From: Longimicrobiales bacterium
GTDB taxonomy: Bacteria; Gemmatimonadota; Gemmatimonadetes; Longimicrobiales; Gaopeijiaceae
Assembly: GCA_951828585.1 (NCBI GenBank)
Contig: OX639991.1
Location: 2,326,576 to 2,390,575 of the forward strand
Length of the DNA stretch: 64,000 nucleotides
Direction: 5' to 3'
In this document: positions 46,613 through 54,386 of the stretch, piece by piece
Position numbering within the stretch: position 1 is the stretch's first letter
Layout: the number at the start of each line of letters is the position of its first letter
The notes under the pieces: generated by a model
Seen by the model: the letters and a program-made list of their open reading frames with translations, nothing else
Databases searched by the model: none
What the model was told of the DNA's origin: nothing
Program-made: the position numbers and the translations under genes

Positions 46613-46707
46613 CGCCAATTAGCGGGGCCAGCTCCGGACGCGCTTGTGACGCGGCCGGTAACGCCAGCTCACGCCCCCGGGACGCCACCAGTGCCACTTG
46701 GCAGCAG

Positions 46708-47363
46708 CTACCGCCGGAATCCCAACTCCCAGACCAGTGGCAGCTGCGCCAGATGCGCGTCAATGGCCCTTGCCACACCCTCTGGAACCCCCAGGTCCTC
46801 CTTCGCTTCGCCCCAGACCTCCATGAACCGTTCGACCGTGCGCCGGGCCGCCGTCACAACCGGCACCTGGGCAACCCGCGCCGACGCGGCCAGGTGCCGC
46901 AGCACCCCCTCCGACAGCTCCGCGAAACCACGGACTCCACTCATCCACTCGAGCGCCATCCGGTCGTCGTCGAGGAGCGCGATCGTCGACACGAGGTCGT
47001 GGGCCGGTGCCAGGGCGGGGGTGCGTCCGTCAGGGTAGATCAGCGCCCAGTTCGTGAGGTGCGCGTCACCTCGATCCCCACGCGGCCCGCCAGTGTCATC
47101 ATGGCGTGTTCCTGCTCGGGCAGCCCCGAAAAAGCCGCCGAGGGCAACTTGACGATCCAGGATCCACCGATGCCCTACGCCGGGATCGTCAGCCTCCCCG
47201 CGACCGCCATGGTTGCGGACAGTTTGAGTTGGACGCCGGGCGCCGGATCGTCGGCATGGCGGGGGTCGAAGGCGAAGACGATCCTGACATGGCCGAGCCT
47301 GGTCAGGGTCCCGACAGACTCGCCACGGAGGCGAACGGCGTCGAGGACCTCGTAGTCAGCCAT
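46708..47363 (-). pseudogene. hipA-family kinase, inactivated
   Basis: ATG 47363 begins MADYEVLDAVRLRGESVGTL. The HipA-like frame (GVQLKLSATMAVAGRL) meets an in-frame TAG (stop at 47175) just before GIGGSWIVKLPS. It goes on with LPEQEHAMMTLAGRVGIE and then jumps, out of frame, to GDAHLTNWALIYPDG and LAPAHDLVSTIALLDDDRMA. Relative to normal HipA (~400+ residues), the central part of the kinase, including the phosphorylation loop, is deleted. With one nonsense codon and one frame-breaking deletion it is dead. No clear hipB remains upstream. Confidence 0.75.
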
Positions 47364-47570
47364 CGGCCCGTGCCCCGAAGGTCGAACCGTGGCCGGCTCC
47401 GGTGAGGCCGAGTGCCTGGACCGCCGGGATATGACATGGTCCCTTCCACGGAACGCTGCAAGCTTGGCTGCGGTATCAATGGCCGTTGGGCTGGCGGGCC
47501 GGGTTTGACGAAATGAGCCGACGGGTCGACAAGTGGGCCGCAGCGAGTGGGCGGGCGTGCGCCCCAAGGC

Positions 47571-48971
47571 CTACCGCTCCACACGCACCGTCTTCACATT
47601 CACGAACTCGCGCACCCCGAAGTCCGCCAGCTCCCTCCCGAACCCGCTCTCCTTCACCCCCCCGAACGGCAGGCGCGGGTCCGACTTCACGAAGTCGTTC
47701 ACGAAGCACGACCCGGCCTCGATCCCCTCACGCGCGATCCGCTCCCCGCGCTCCAGGTCCTCCGTGAACACGGCCGCGCCCAAGCCGTATGCGGTGTCGT
47801 TCGCGATCCGCACGGCCTCCTCCTCCGACCCGGCCCGGATGATGCACGCCACCGGTCCGAACATCTCCTCGTCGTAGGCGGGCATCCCCGGCCCCACCCC
47901 CGCCAGCACCGTGCACGGGTAGTACCATCCCGGCACCCTCGGGACCTCGCCGCCCAGCCTGCACACCGCTCCCGCCGCGATGCTCCGCTCGACCTGCCCG
48001 GCCAGATGATCGCGCAGATCCTCCCGCGCGAGCGGCCCGACATCGGTCGTCGCGGCCATCGGCTCGCCCACCCGCACGCCCGCCATGCGCGATACCACCG
48101 CCTCGGTGAACTCGTCGGCCACCGCCTCGTGCACGATGAAGCGCTTGGCCGCGATGCAGCTCTGCCCGCTGTTGATGAGCCGGCCGGTCACGCACGCCTC
48201 GACGGCGCGGGGAAGGTCGGCGTCCTCGAGCACGATGTAGGGGTCGCTGCCGCCCAGCTCCAGGACGCACGTCTTGATCTGCGCGCCCGCGAGCGCGGCG
48301 ACGTGGCGGCCCGCGCGGGTGCTTCCGGTCAGGGTGACGCCCTGGACGCGCGCGTCGAGGATGAGGTCGCCGGTGACGTCGACATCGATGAAGAGGTTGG
48401 TGAAGAGTCCCTTGGGCAGCCCCGAGGCCGGGCCGAAGAGGCGGGCCAGCTCGAGGGCGCAGCCGGGTACGCTGGGCGCGTGCTTGAGCAGCACCCCATT
48501 GCCCGCGATGAGCGCGGGGACGGCGGCCCGCACGACCTGCCAGAGCGGGAAGTTCCAGGGCATGATCGCCAGAACCAGTCCCAGCGGCTGGAAGGTGACA
48601 AAGCTCCGATGCGCCTCGGTTTTCACGAACCGATCCTTCAGGAACCCCGCACCGGCCCGGCTGTAGTACTCGCATCCACCCGCGCACTTCTCCACCTCGG
48701 CCAGGGACTCGGCCATGGGCTTTCCCATCTCCATCGTGACGATCTCGGCGAGGTTGCGGTGGTGGGCGCGGAACTGGCGCGCGACGCCCCCGACGAGCCG
48801 GGCCCGGTGCTGCGCCCCAACGCGTTGCCACTCGCGCTGGGCCTCCCGGGCCGAGGCCAGCGCGCTCTCCACCTGGCCGGGGCTCATGAAGGGGTACATG
48901 GCCAACACCTCGCCGTCGGAGGGGTTTACGGTCGTGAATCCGGGGTTGATTGGGGTCGATGCCACGGGCAT
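47571..48971 (-). CDS. Aldehyde dehydrogenase (succinate-semialdehyde dehydrogenase type)
   Basis: 466 residues. PWNFPLWQVVRAAVPALIAG is the cofactor-binding start, GVTLTGSTRAGRHVA the NAD fold, LELGGSDPYIVL holds the general-base Glu, and GQSCIAAKRFIVH the nucleophilic Cys. PFGGVKESGFGRELADFGV ends the catalytic domain. The family oxidises small aldehydes to acids with NAD(P); this spacing is close to Sad/YneI-type succinate-semialdehyde dehydrogenases. Divergent from the radical SAM gene. No strong ribosome site lies before ATG 48971. Confidence 0.88.
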   Translation of the reverse strand: MPVASTPINPGFTTVNPSDGEVLAMYPFMSPGQVESALASAREAQREWQRVGAQHRARLVGGVARQFRAHHRNLAEIVTMEMGKPMAESLAEVEKCAGGCEYYSRAGAGFLKDRFVKTEAHRSFVTFQPLGLVLAIMPWNFPLWQVVRAAVPALIAGNGVLLKHAPSVPGCALELARLFGPASGLPKGLFTNLFIDVDVTGDLILDARVQGVTLTGSTRAGRHVAALAGAQIKTCVLELGGSDPYIVLEDADLPRAVEACVTGRLINSGQSCIAAKRFIVHEAVADEFTEAVVSRMAGVRVGEPMAATTDVGPLAREDLRDHLAGQVERSIAAGAVCRLGGEVPRVPGWYYPCTVLAGVGPGMPAYDEEMFGPVACIIRAGSEEEAVRIANDTAYGLGAAVFTEDLERGERIAREGIEAGSCFVNDFVKSDPRLPFGGVKESGFGRELADFGVREFVNVKTVRVER

Positions 48972-49153
48972 TGGCGGTATTGATGGACGGAAGGATGTGA
49001 CCGGAGCACCTTACCGGATCGGTGTCGCCGCGGCCAGACTTCGCCCGGAGATTGCCCCGGCATGCCCACGCTTTGCGCTGTCCGCCCGGCACTCTCGCCG
49101 GGCACACCACGCTCCGGCTTGCCGAATCCCCACACTGCAAGCACCTTTCCCCG

Positions 49154-50200
49154 ATGATTGCACCAGCCCCCGCGGTCCCCCTGACCTCCCTCGACCAGCT
49201 CTGGTTTCAGGTCGGCGGGACGGTTTGCAACCTTCGCTGCACGCACTGTTTCATCTCGTGCTCCCCCGACAACCATTCCTTCTGGTTCATGACCAGGGAA
49301 CAGGTGCGCAACGCGCTGGAGGAGTCCGCCGGGATGGGCGTGAAGGAGTACTACTTCACCGGCGGCGAACCGTTCATGAACCACGAGATGGTGGGGATTC
49401 TGGGCGACACGCTGCGGTACGGCCCGGCAACGGTGCTCACCAACGCCACGCTGCTGCCTCCTCGCCGCGTCGAGGAACTCAGGAGCATCTCGGAAGGCCG
49501 CTGCCATCCGCTGGAACTGCGCGTCAGCGTGGACGGTCCGACGGCCGCGACCAATGACGCGATCCGCGGCGAGGGCAGCTTCGAGCGCGCCATGGAAGGG
49601 GTGGGCGCCCTCGTGGACGCGGGTTTCCGTCCCATCATCACCACCATGCAGAGCTGGCCCTGCGAAGAGATGGCGTGCATGCTCCAGCGCTTCCGCGACG
49701 GGCTGGATGCGGTGGGGTATTCGGAGCCGAGGCTCAAGGTGCTGCCGCCGCTCCTGATCGGCGAGGAGGCCGAGCGCAACCGGGGCTACCGGCCCGACGA
49801 GCGCGTCACCCACGAGATGATGCACGGCTACGACCTCGACCAGCTGCTGTGCACGCGCGCGCGGCTGGTCACCGCGACCGGCGTCTACGCGTGCCCGATC
49901 CTGCTCGACTACCCGAGCGCCCGTCTGGCCGACACGCTGACCGAAGCGGTCGGCGTGGACGCGAGCCTCTGCGAGTCGGCGTGCTACACCTGCTACGTGA
50001 ACGGCGCGATCTGCTCGAACGCGACGACCGGCACGGGAGAGCCGGATGCGTGCGACGCCGGGGAACCCTTGTGCGACTCGGTTCCGGCCACCTGCGATGC
50101 CGAGCCGACGGCCTGCGACGTGGCCCCCGCCACCTGCGCGGACGCCTCCGCAACGAGCACCCCGGAACCGGTCGGCTGTCAGAGCCCCTCGGGGTCGTAG
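49154..50200 (+). CDS. Radical SAM protein with a heptad-cysteine C-terminal tail
   Basis: 348 residues from ATG 49154. The [4Fe-4S] motif is CNLRCTHC (CxxxCxxC), with GGTVCNLRC and the SAM-binding YYFTGGEPF next. TVLTNATLL and LRVSVDGPTAATNDAIRGEG are typical. YACPILLDYPSARL plus CESACYTCYVNGAIC form a C-terminal cysteine cluster like the auxiliary-cluster region of related proteins, where such proteins normally end. Here 58 more residues follow, with Cys at 300, 307, 314, 321, 328 and 342: every seventh residue, with Ser at the missing 335. The substrate is unknown. Tail-to-tail with the PPTase gene, overlapping by 22 bp. Confidence 0.82.
   Translation: MIAPAPAVPLTSLDQLWFQVGGTVCNLRCTHCFISCSPDNHSFWFMTREQVRNALEESAGMGVKEYYFTGGEPFMNHEMVGILGDTLRYGPATVLTNATLLPPRRVEELRSISEGRCHPLELRVSVDGPTAATNDAIRGEGSFERAMEGVGALVDAGFRPIITTMQSWPCEEMACMLQRFRDGLDAVGYSEPRLKVLPPLLIGEEAERNRGYRPDERVTHEMMHGYDLDQLLCTRARLVTATGVYACPILLDYPSARLADTLTEAVGVDASLCESACYTCYVNGAICSNATTGTGEPDACDAGEPLCDSVPATCDAEPTACDVAPATCADASATSTPEPVGCQSPSGS
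50051..50179 (+). repeat. 21-bp tandem repeat encoding the heptad-cysteine tail
   Basis: Six 21-bp units (50051-50176) start TGC GAC, TGC GAC, TGC GAT, TGC GAC, TGC GCG and AGC ACC, followed by TGT at 50177. Apart from the leading codon(s) and a Pro/Ala/Thr bias the units differ, so the register is kept while the DNA has drifted. The sixth unit has AGC (Ser), one base from TGC. Confidence 0.75.
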
Positions 50201-50898
50201 GCCAACCGCTCGACCGCGATCCGGGGGCGGTCCACCGCCAGCGCTGCTTCGGCACCTGAAGCGCACCGCACACCTCCGATGTGCCAGCGCGCCGGTTCCT
50301 CCGGCAGGCCCTCCACCCGCAGCAATCCCTGCTCGGCCCCGGGCGTCGGGTCCACCGAAAACGTCGTGAGCGGATGGGTGAGTCCCACCCCGACCGCCTT
50401 CAGGAACGCCTCCTTGCGGGTCCAGAGCCGGAAGAAGAGCTCCCGCCGTTCGTCGTCCGGGGCCACGTGGAGGCGCGCGGCCTCGTCGCCGCCGAAATTC
50501 TTGTCGGCGATGCCGAGCATGTACTTCACCTCCCTGATCTCCTCGATGTCAACGCCGAGCCGTCCCTCGGCCGCCACCCCGATCATGATCCGCTCCTCCG
50601 AATGGGACTGGTTGAAGGAAGGGCCACCGGGGAGGAAGGGCTTGCCGTGCTTCCCGAATTGGAAGTCGATGTCCTCCGGGCGGGTGTCGGTGAGTTGTGC
50701 GAGCACCCGGCGCAGGTGGGCCTGCGCGACCGTGTAGCGGCGCCGGTGGCGGTCGTAGATGAAGCGGTCGGCCCGCGTGCGCTCGTCGTCTGACAGCAGC
50801 GACCGGGCGGCGGCCGTGACGCGGCCGGGGACATCCAGCCGGCCCTCCCAGATGTAGACGACGCCGGGCTGCGGGTCGGCGTGTCGCGTGGTCGTCAT
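50179..50898 (-). CDS. 4'-phosphopantetheinyl transferase (Sfp type)
   Basis: 239 residues. FNQSHSEERIMIGVAAEGR, LGVDIEEIREVKYM and FFRLWTRKEAFLKAVGVGL are the three diagnostic motifs (SHS, GVDIE with metal-binding acids, WxxKEA) of Sfp-type enzymes, which load the phosphopantetheine arm of CoA onto carrier proteins of polyketide, peptide or fatty-acid synthases. No such synthase is in the window. The two-lobed length is normal for the type. Its 3' end overlaps the radical SAM gene by 22 bp, tail to tail. Confidence 0.92.
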   Translation of the reverse strand: MTTTRHADPQPGVVYIWEGRLDVPGRVTAAARSLLSDDERTRADRFIYDRHRRRYTVAQAHLRRVLAQLTDTRPEDIDFQFGKHGKPFLPGGPSFNQSHSEERIMIGVAAEGRLGVDIEEIREVKYMLGIADKNFGGDEAARLHVAPDDERRELFFRLWTRKEAFLKAVGVGLTHPLTTFSVDPTPGAEQGLLRVEGLPEEPARWHIGGVRCASGAEAALAVDRPRIAVERLAYDPEGL

Positions 50899-51049
50899 CT
50901 GTTGCCCCAGTGACGGATTCGATACCGTGGGGGAGGCTGCGGCGTAGCTGCAGTTGGCAGCGAAACCCCCGTCTCAACTCAAACTGAGTCTGGAGGCTGC
51001 GCTTCCTGTCCGACAGGTCCAACAGCCCGTGGGCAAGTCTCCGCCAGCA

Positions 51050-51583
51050 CTACTGCGGCACCCTCGGCACGGTGGTCGCGCACAAGGCCGAGGACATGCT
51101 GGCCCAGTTCGAGGCGGCGCGGGATGCGCGCGGCAAGGCGGCTCGGCGCCCCGTGGGCATCATGGTGGACTCGGCCCCGGACCTGCCGGATGCGGTGGCG
51201 CGAGCCCACGGTATCCACATAGTCCCGCTCCTGCTCATCGACGGCGATCGCACGATCGCCTGATCGCGCCGGGGCGGGTGAGCCAGTTCGCGGGCTGGCT
51301 GGGAGGCTTCCTGGACCTCAAGCCGGTCTTGGGGCTGGCCGACGACGGCACGGTGAAGGCGTGTGGCAAAGCCCGTGGAGCCGTCCGTGCGAAGAAGATG
51401 ATTCTGGACACGGTGGCGGCCGCGATTCCGACTGGCGCGAATAAGGTGCGTTTCGGGGTGATCACGCGGCCGCGCCCGAGATGGCGGATCTGTTGCGGAG
51501 CGAACTCTCGGCGCGCTACGAGGGCGCCGAGATCCTGGTCGCGCCGATCACGCCGGTCATCGCCATACATTCGGCGGTTCCGA
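51050..51583 (+). pseudogene. DegV-family (fatty-acid-binding) gene remnant
   Basis: Three DegV-like pieces lie in three frames: CGTLGTVVAHKAEDMLAQFE to RPVGIMVDSAPDLPDAVARA and HIVPLLLIDGD (stop at 51263), then GRVSQFAGWLGGFLDLKPVL and GKARGAVRAKKMILDTVAAA, then MADLLRSELSARYEGAEILV with ITPVIAIHS. Two frame breaks and a large deletion between the first two pieces have destroyed it. The last piece ends just where dispersed-element copy 2 begins, short of the usual HxGPGxxG end. Intact relatives bind fatty acids for FakA kinase. Confidence 0.7.
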
Positions 51584-51702
51584 GGCTTCGCTCTGCGTTG
51601 CTCCTCGGGCGAATAGCGGTGCTATTCACCTCTCGTCGCGCCTTGCCAGCCCGGCGCCTCGCCGCTCTCGGTGCTCGGGCGGCTTTATCCACGGACTGCT
51701 AG
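51584..51702 (+). repeat. Dispersed MITE-like element, copy 2 (right half only)
   Basis: 119 bp matching the right part of the element from GGCTTCGCTCTGCG to CCACGGACTGCTAG. The hairpin GAATAGC-GGT-GCTATTC is intact. The left half and AT core are absent. The terminal CTAG (51699-51702) supplies the TAG stop of the opposite-strand gene 51699-52136. Confidence 0.85.
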
Positions 51703-52136
51703 GCCCGGCGCCCCTGCACGAGCCAGTTGCAGGTGGCCATCTGGGCCGCGGACGGCTCCGGAGGCAGCCCTACCAGCAAGGCCCGCCGGTTCCGCGCATC
51801 CGGGAGGTGCAGGATCATGTCCTCCACGTTTCCGGGGGGCTCGAAGGGGTGCGAGCGGCCGGCGGGATCCACCGCCACCGGGCGGCCCGCGGCGGTCAAT
51901 TGCGCAAGCCTCAACCCGAACGACTGCCAGGCCCGAAGCGGATCGGCGTCCTGTTCCGCAATGGACGTGACCAGCGTACTCTGGTAATATGCGACGGCGT
52001 CGGCGTATCCTTGAGGGTTGGACTGCTTCAGCTCCCGCAGCTGCGAGCGGTAGTAGTCGCGGGGATCGCGGGCACCGGTGGCGGCGAGAGCCGCTTCGAA
52101 GCGGACGTCGGCCTTGTTCTGGAGGTCGTCGGTCAT
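51699..52136 (-). CDS. Hypothetical protein, predicted soluble
   Basis: 145 residues, not assigned to a family. Helical and charged first half (ARDPRDYYRSQLRELKQSNP, GYADAVAYYQSTLVTSIAEQ), then LRAWQSFGLRLAQLTAAGRP and a Pro/Gly-rich turn region. No signal peptide, membrane segment or catalytic motif is seen. Composition and codon use are like neighbouring genes. The stop codon is part of the CTAG end of the dispersed element, so the original C-terminus may have been altered. Divergent from the phosphoribosyltransferase gene, 34 bp apart. Confidence 0.65.
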   Translation of the reverse strand: MTDDLQNKADVRFEAALAATGARDPRDYYRSQLRELKQSNPQGYADAVAYYQSTLVTSIAEQDADPLRAWQSFGLRLAQLTAAGRPVAVDPAGRSHPFEPPGNVEDMILHLPDARNRRALLVGLPPEPSAAQMATCNWLVQGRRA

Positions 52137-52170
52137 GTTGGAATTCTACAGCGCGGAGAGGAGCAGACAA

Positions 52171-52707
52171 ATGTTGAGCCGTTCCTTCGACCAGCGCGAC
52201 ATCAGTCCGTCAGAGGACTACCTGGAGCTCTCGTGGGAGATGTTCGGAGAGCTCTGCCGGGCGCTCGCCCTCAAGGTGGCGGCCTCGTACGACCCCGACA
52301 TCATCATCGGGGTGGCCCGTGCGGGGGTGATTCCCGGCGCGGTGATCGCCTCGATCCTGCGACGCGACTTCTTCTCGCTCAAGATCACGCGGCGCGAAGG
52401 CGGCCAGGTGGTCCGCCAGCGTCCCTCGATCCTTTCCGGCGCGCCACGCCAGGCCCGTGGCAAGCGGGTCCTGATCGTCGACGAGATTACCACCTCCGGC
52501 GAGACGCTGCGCCTCGCGCTGGCCGCCGTGCGCGATGTGGGTCCGTCCGAGGTCCGTACCGCCACCAGCTTCGCCCGCACGCGCGGCTACACCCCCGACT
52601 TCTACGCCCTGGCCACCGACGCGACGCTCATCTACCCCTGGGACCGCAAGATCTTCGAGGGTGGCGGCCTGGTGGTGAACCCGCGCTACCGCGACAGCGA
52701 CGCCTGA
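52171..52707 (+). CDS. Purine-type phosphoribosyltransferase
   Basis: 178 residues from ATG 52171 with GAGGAG 8 bp upstream. PDIIIGVARAGVIPGAVIAS gives the N-terminal PRTase fold and GKRVLIVDEITTSGETLRLA the PRPP-binding loop. The size and the YPWDRKIFE end resemble xanthine/hypoxanthine-guanine phosphoribosyltransferases, which salvage purine bases using PRPP. Base specificity cannot be read with confidence. Convergent with rho. Confidence 0.85.
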   Translation: MLSRSFDQRDISPSEDYLELSWEMFGELCRALALKVAASYDPDIIIGVARAGVIPGAVIASILRRDFFSLKITRREGGQVVRQRPSILSGAPRQARGKRVLIVDEITTSGETLRLALAAVRDVGPSEVRTATSFARTRGYTPDFYALATDATLIYPWDRKIFEGGGLVVNPRYRDSDA

Positions 52708-52782
52708 CCCAGTCCTTCCCGCCTGCCGGCCCCGTACCTCCGCCCCGCTCTCCGTGATTGAGCGGATCTGCCCCGGGGTCTG

Positions 52783-54036
52783 CTACACCCCCTCCGCCAT
52801 CGCCTTCAGGAACTCCGCGTTGGTGCGGTGGCGGCTCATGCGCTCCATGAGGAACTCGATCGCTTCGGGCGCGGGCATCTGTGCCAGGAAGCTCCGGAGC
52901 AGATAGACGCGGTTCAGCTCCGTTTCGGTCAAGAGCAGCTCCTCCCTCCTCGTCCCCGAGCGGTTGAGGTCGATGGCCGGGAAGATTCGCAGGTCGGCGA
53001 TCTCGCGGTCCAGCACGAGCTCCATGTTACCCGTGCCCTTGAACTCCTCGAAGATCACTTCGTCCATGCGGCTGCCGGTCTCGACCAGAGCGGTCGCGAT
53101 GATCGTCAGCGAGCCGCCCCACTGGATGTTGCGGGCCGACCCGAAGAAGCGCTTCGGCCTGGCCAGCGCATTCGCGTCCACGCCCCCGGACAGGATCCGG
53201 CCCGAGTGCGGAGCCAGAATGTTGTACGCCCGGGCAAGGCGTGTGATCGAGTCGAGGAGGATGACCACGTCGCGCCCCTGCTCCACCAGCCGCTTCGCCC
53301 TGGCCATCACCATCTCAGCCACGTGACGGTGGAGGCTGGCCGGCTCATCGAAGGTGGACGCAACGACCTCCCCACGCGTGGTCTCGATCATCTCCGTCAC
53401 CTCTTCCGGGCGCTCGTCGATGAGGAGCACGAACAGGTCGGCGTCGGGGTGATTGGTCGAGATCGCGTTGGCCATGTGGCGCAGGATGGTGGTCTTGCCG
53501 GCCTTGGGTGGCGACACGATCAACCCTCGCTGCCCCATCCCCACCGGCGCGATCAGGTCCATCATGCGCATTGCCAGATCGCCCCCTGGGACCTCTAGCG
53601 TCAGCCGCTCATCGGGGTAGCGCGGCCGCAGCGCACCGAAGCTGGCTCGCTGGCGCGCGGCCTCCGGACGGTCTCCGTTGACGTGGTCCACGCTTACCAG
53701 CGCCAGATGCCGCTCGCCGCTGGCCGGAGGTCGCACCGGTCCGGCCAGCACATCCCCCGTTCGCAGGCCGTAGGAATCAATCTGCGCGCGGCTCACATAG
53801 GGGTCGTCGGGTCCTGCACCGTAGTGCCATCCTGGCGACCTGAGGAAGCCGTGGCCCTCGGGCATGACGTCGAGCACCCCCTCGACACGCAGCGTCTCGT
53901 TCCGCCCCAGGAGCCCCTGATAGATCGTGAAGATGAGGTCCTGCTTGCGGAGCCCGGCGTAGTGCGGGATGTTCAGCGCTTCCGCGTAGCTGTGCAGTTC
54001 GGCTACCGTGCTGTTCTTGAGTTCGGCGATTTCCAT
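52783..54036 (-). CDS. rho: Transcription termination factor Rho
   Basis: 417 residues from ATG 54036. The N-terminal Rho_N helix bundle ([20 protein letters not shown]) and the cold-shock-like RNA-binding domain ([20 protein letters not shown]) precede the ATPase core: Walker [22 protein letters not shown], and [11 protein letters not shown] with the Q-loop region [20 protein letters not shown]. Rho is a hexameric RNA helicase that ends transcripts. No ribosome site is visible before the start; instead a dispersed element ends 7 bp upstream, so the native leader was probably replaced. Confidence 0.97.
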   Translation of the reverse strand: MEIAELKNSTVAELHSYAEALNIPHYAGLRKQDLIFTIYQGLLGRNETLRVEGVLDVMPEGHGFLRSPGWHYGAGPDDPYVSRAQIDSYGLRTGDVLAGPVRPPASGERHLALVSVDHVNGDRPEAARQRASFGALRPRYPDERLTLEVPGGDLAMRMMDLIAPVGMGQRGLIVSPPKAGKTTILRHMANAISTNHPDADLFVLLIDERPEEVTEMIETTRGEVVASTFDEPASLHRHVAEMVMARAKRLVEQGRDVVILLDSITRLARAYNILAPHSGRILSGGVDANALARPKRFFGSARNIQWGGSLTIIATALVETGSRMDEVIFEEFKGTGNMELVLDREIADLRIFPAIDLNRSGTRREELLLTETELNRVYLLRSFLAQMPAPEAIEFLMERMSRHRTNAEFLKAMAEGV

Positions 54037-54043
54037 CGGGGAG

Positions 54044-54294
54044 CTAGCAGTCCGTGGACCAAGCCACCCGAGCACCGAGAGCGGCGAGGCGCTGGGCTGG
54101 CAAGGCGCGACGAGAGGGGAATAGCGGCGCTATTCGCCCGAGGAGCAACGCAGAGCGAAGCCCGGCGAAGATCCAATGTACATTGCGCATTACATAATGG
54201 AAAGTAGTCATTACATTGTGAAGAGTTGAAGCGAAGCGGTCCAGCCCGGATGCATCGCTGCTCGAATGCCGAGTGGTTTTGTCCGCGGGCTGCC
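54044..54294 (-). repeat. Dispersed MITE-like element, copy 3 (inverted, with AT core)
   Basis: 251 bp. The CTAGCAGTCCGTGGA end is at 54044, close to the rho start; the other end reads TTGTCCGCGGGCTGCC. The hairpin GAATAGC-GGC-GCTATTC is present. A 67-bp AT-rich core (54163-54229) lies between the direct repeats AGCGAAGCC and AGCGAAGCG. The core is about 60% identical to the equally long core of copy 4, whereas the arms are far more alike. Confidence 0.88.
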
Positions 54295-54386
54295 CGGAGA
54301 GGTGCCGGACGGGCGGCTCGGACGAGCGCGGCCCGGCTGGCAGTCCGCGGGGCATACCCCCTCGGGCACCGAGAGGTTTCCACGAG

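Noticed and set aside
47364-47570. A hipB remnant upstream of hipA
   Set aside because: A weak LGLT-like stretch can be read, but no helix-turn-helix could be supported.
50046-50200. The Cys tail as a wrong-frame artefact of the PPTase gene
   Set aside because: Only 22 bp overlap the PPTase gene. The tail is in the same frame as the radical SAM core with no break, and the seven-residue register is kept.
54273-54386. N-terminal extension of the M50 protease from GTG 54273
   Set aside because: The extra 38 residues are partly encoded by the dispersed element and look non-coding. Kept only as an alternative start.
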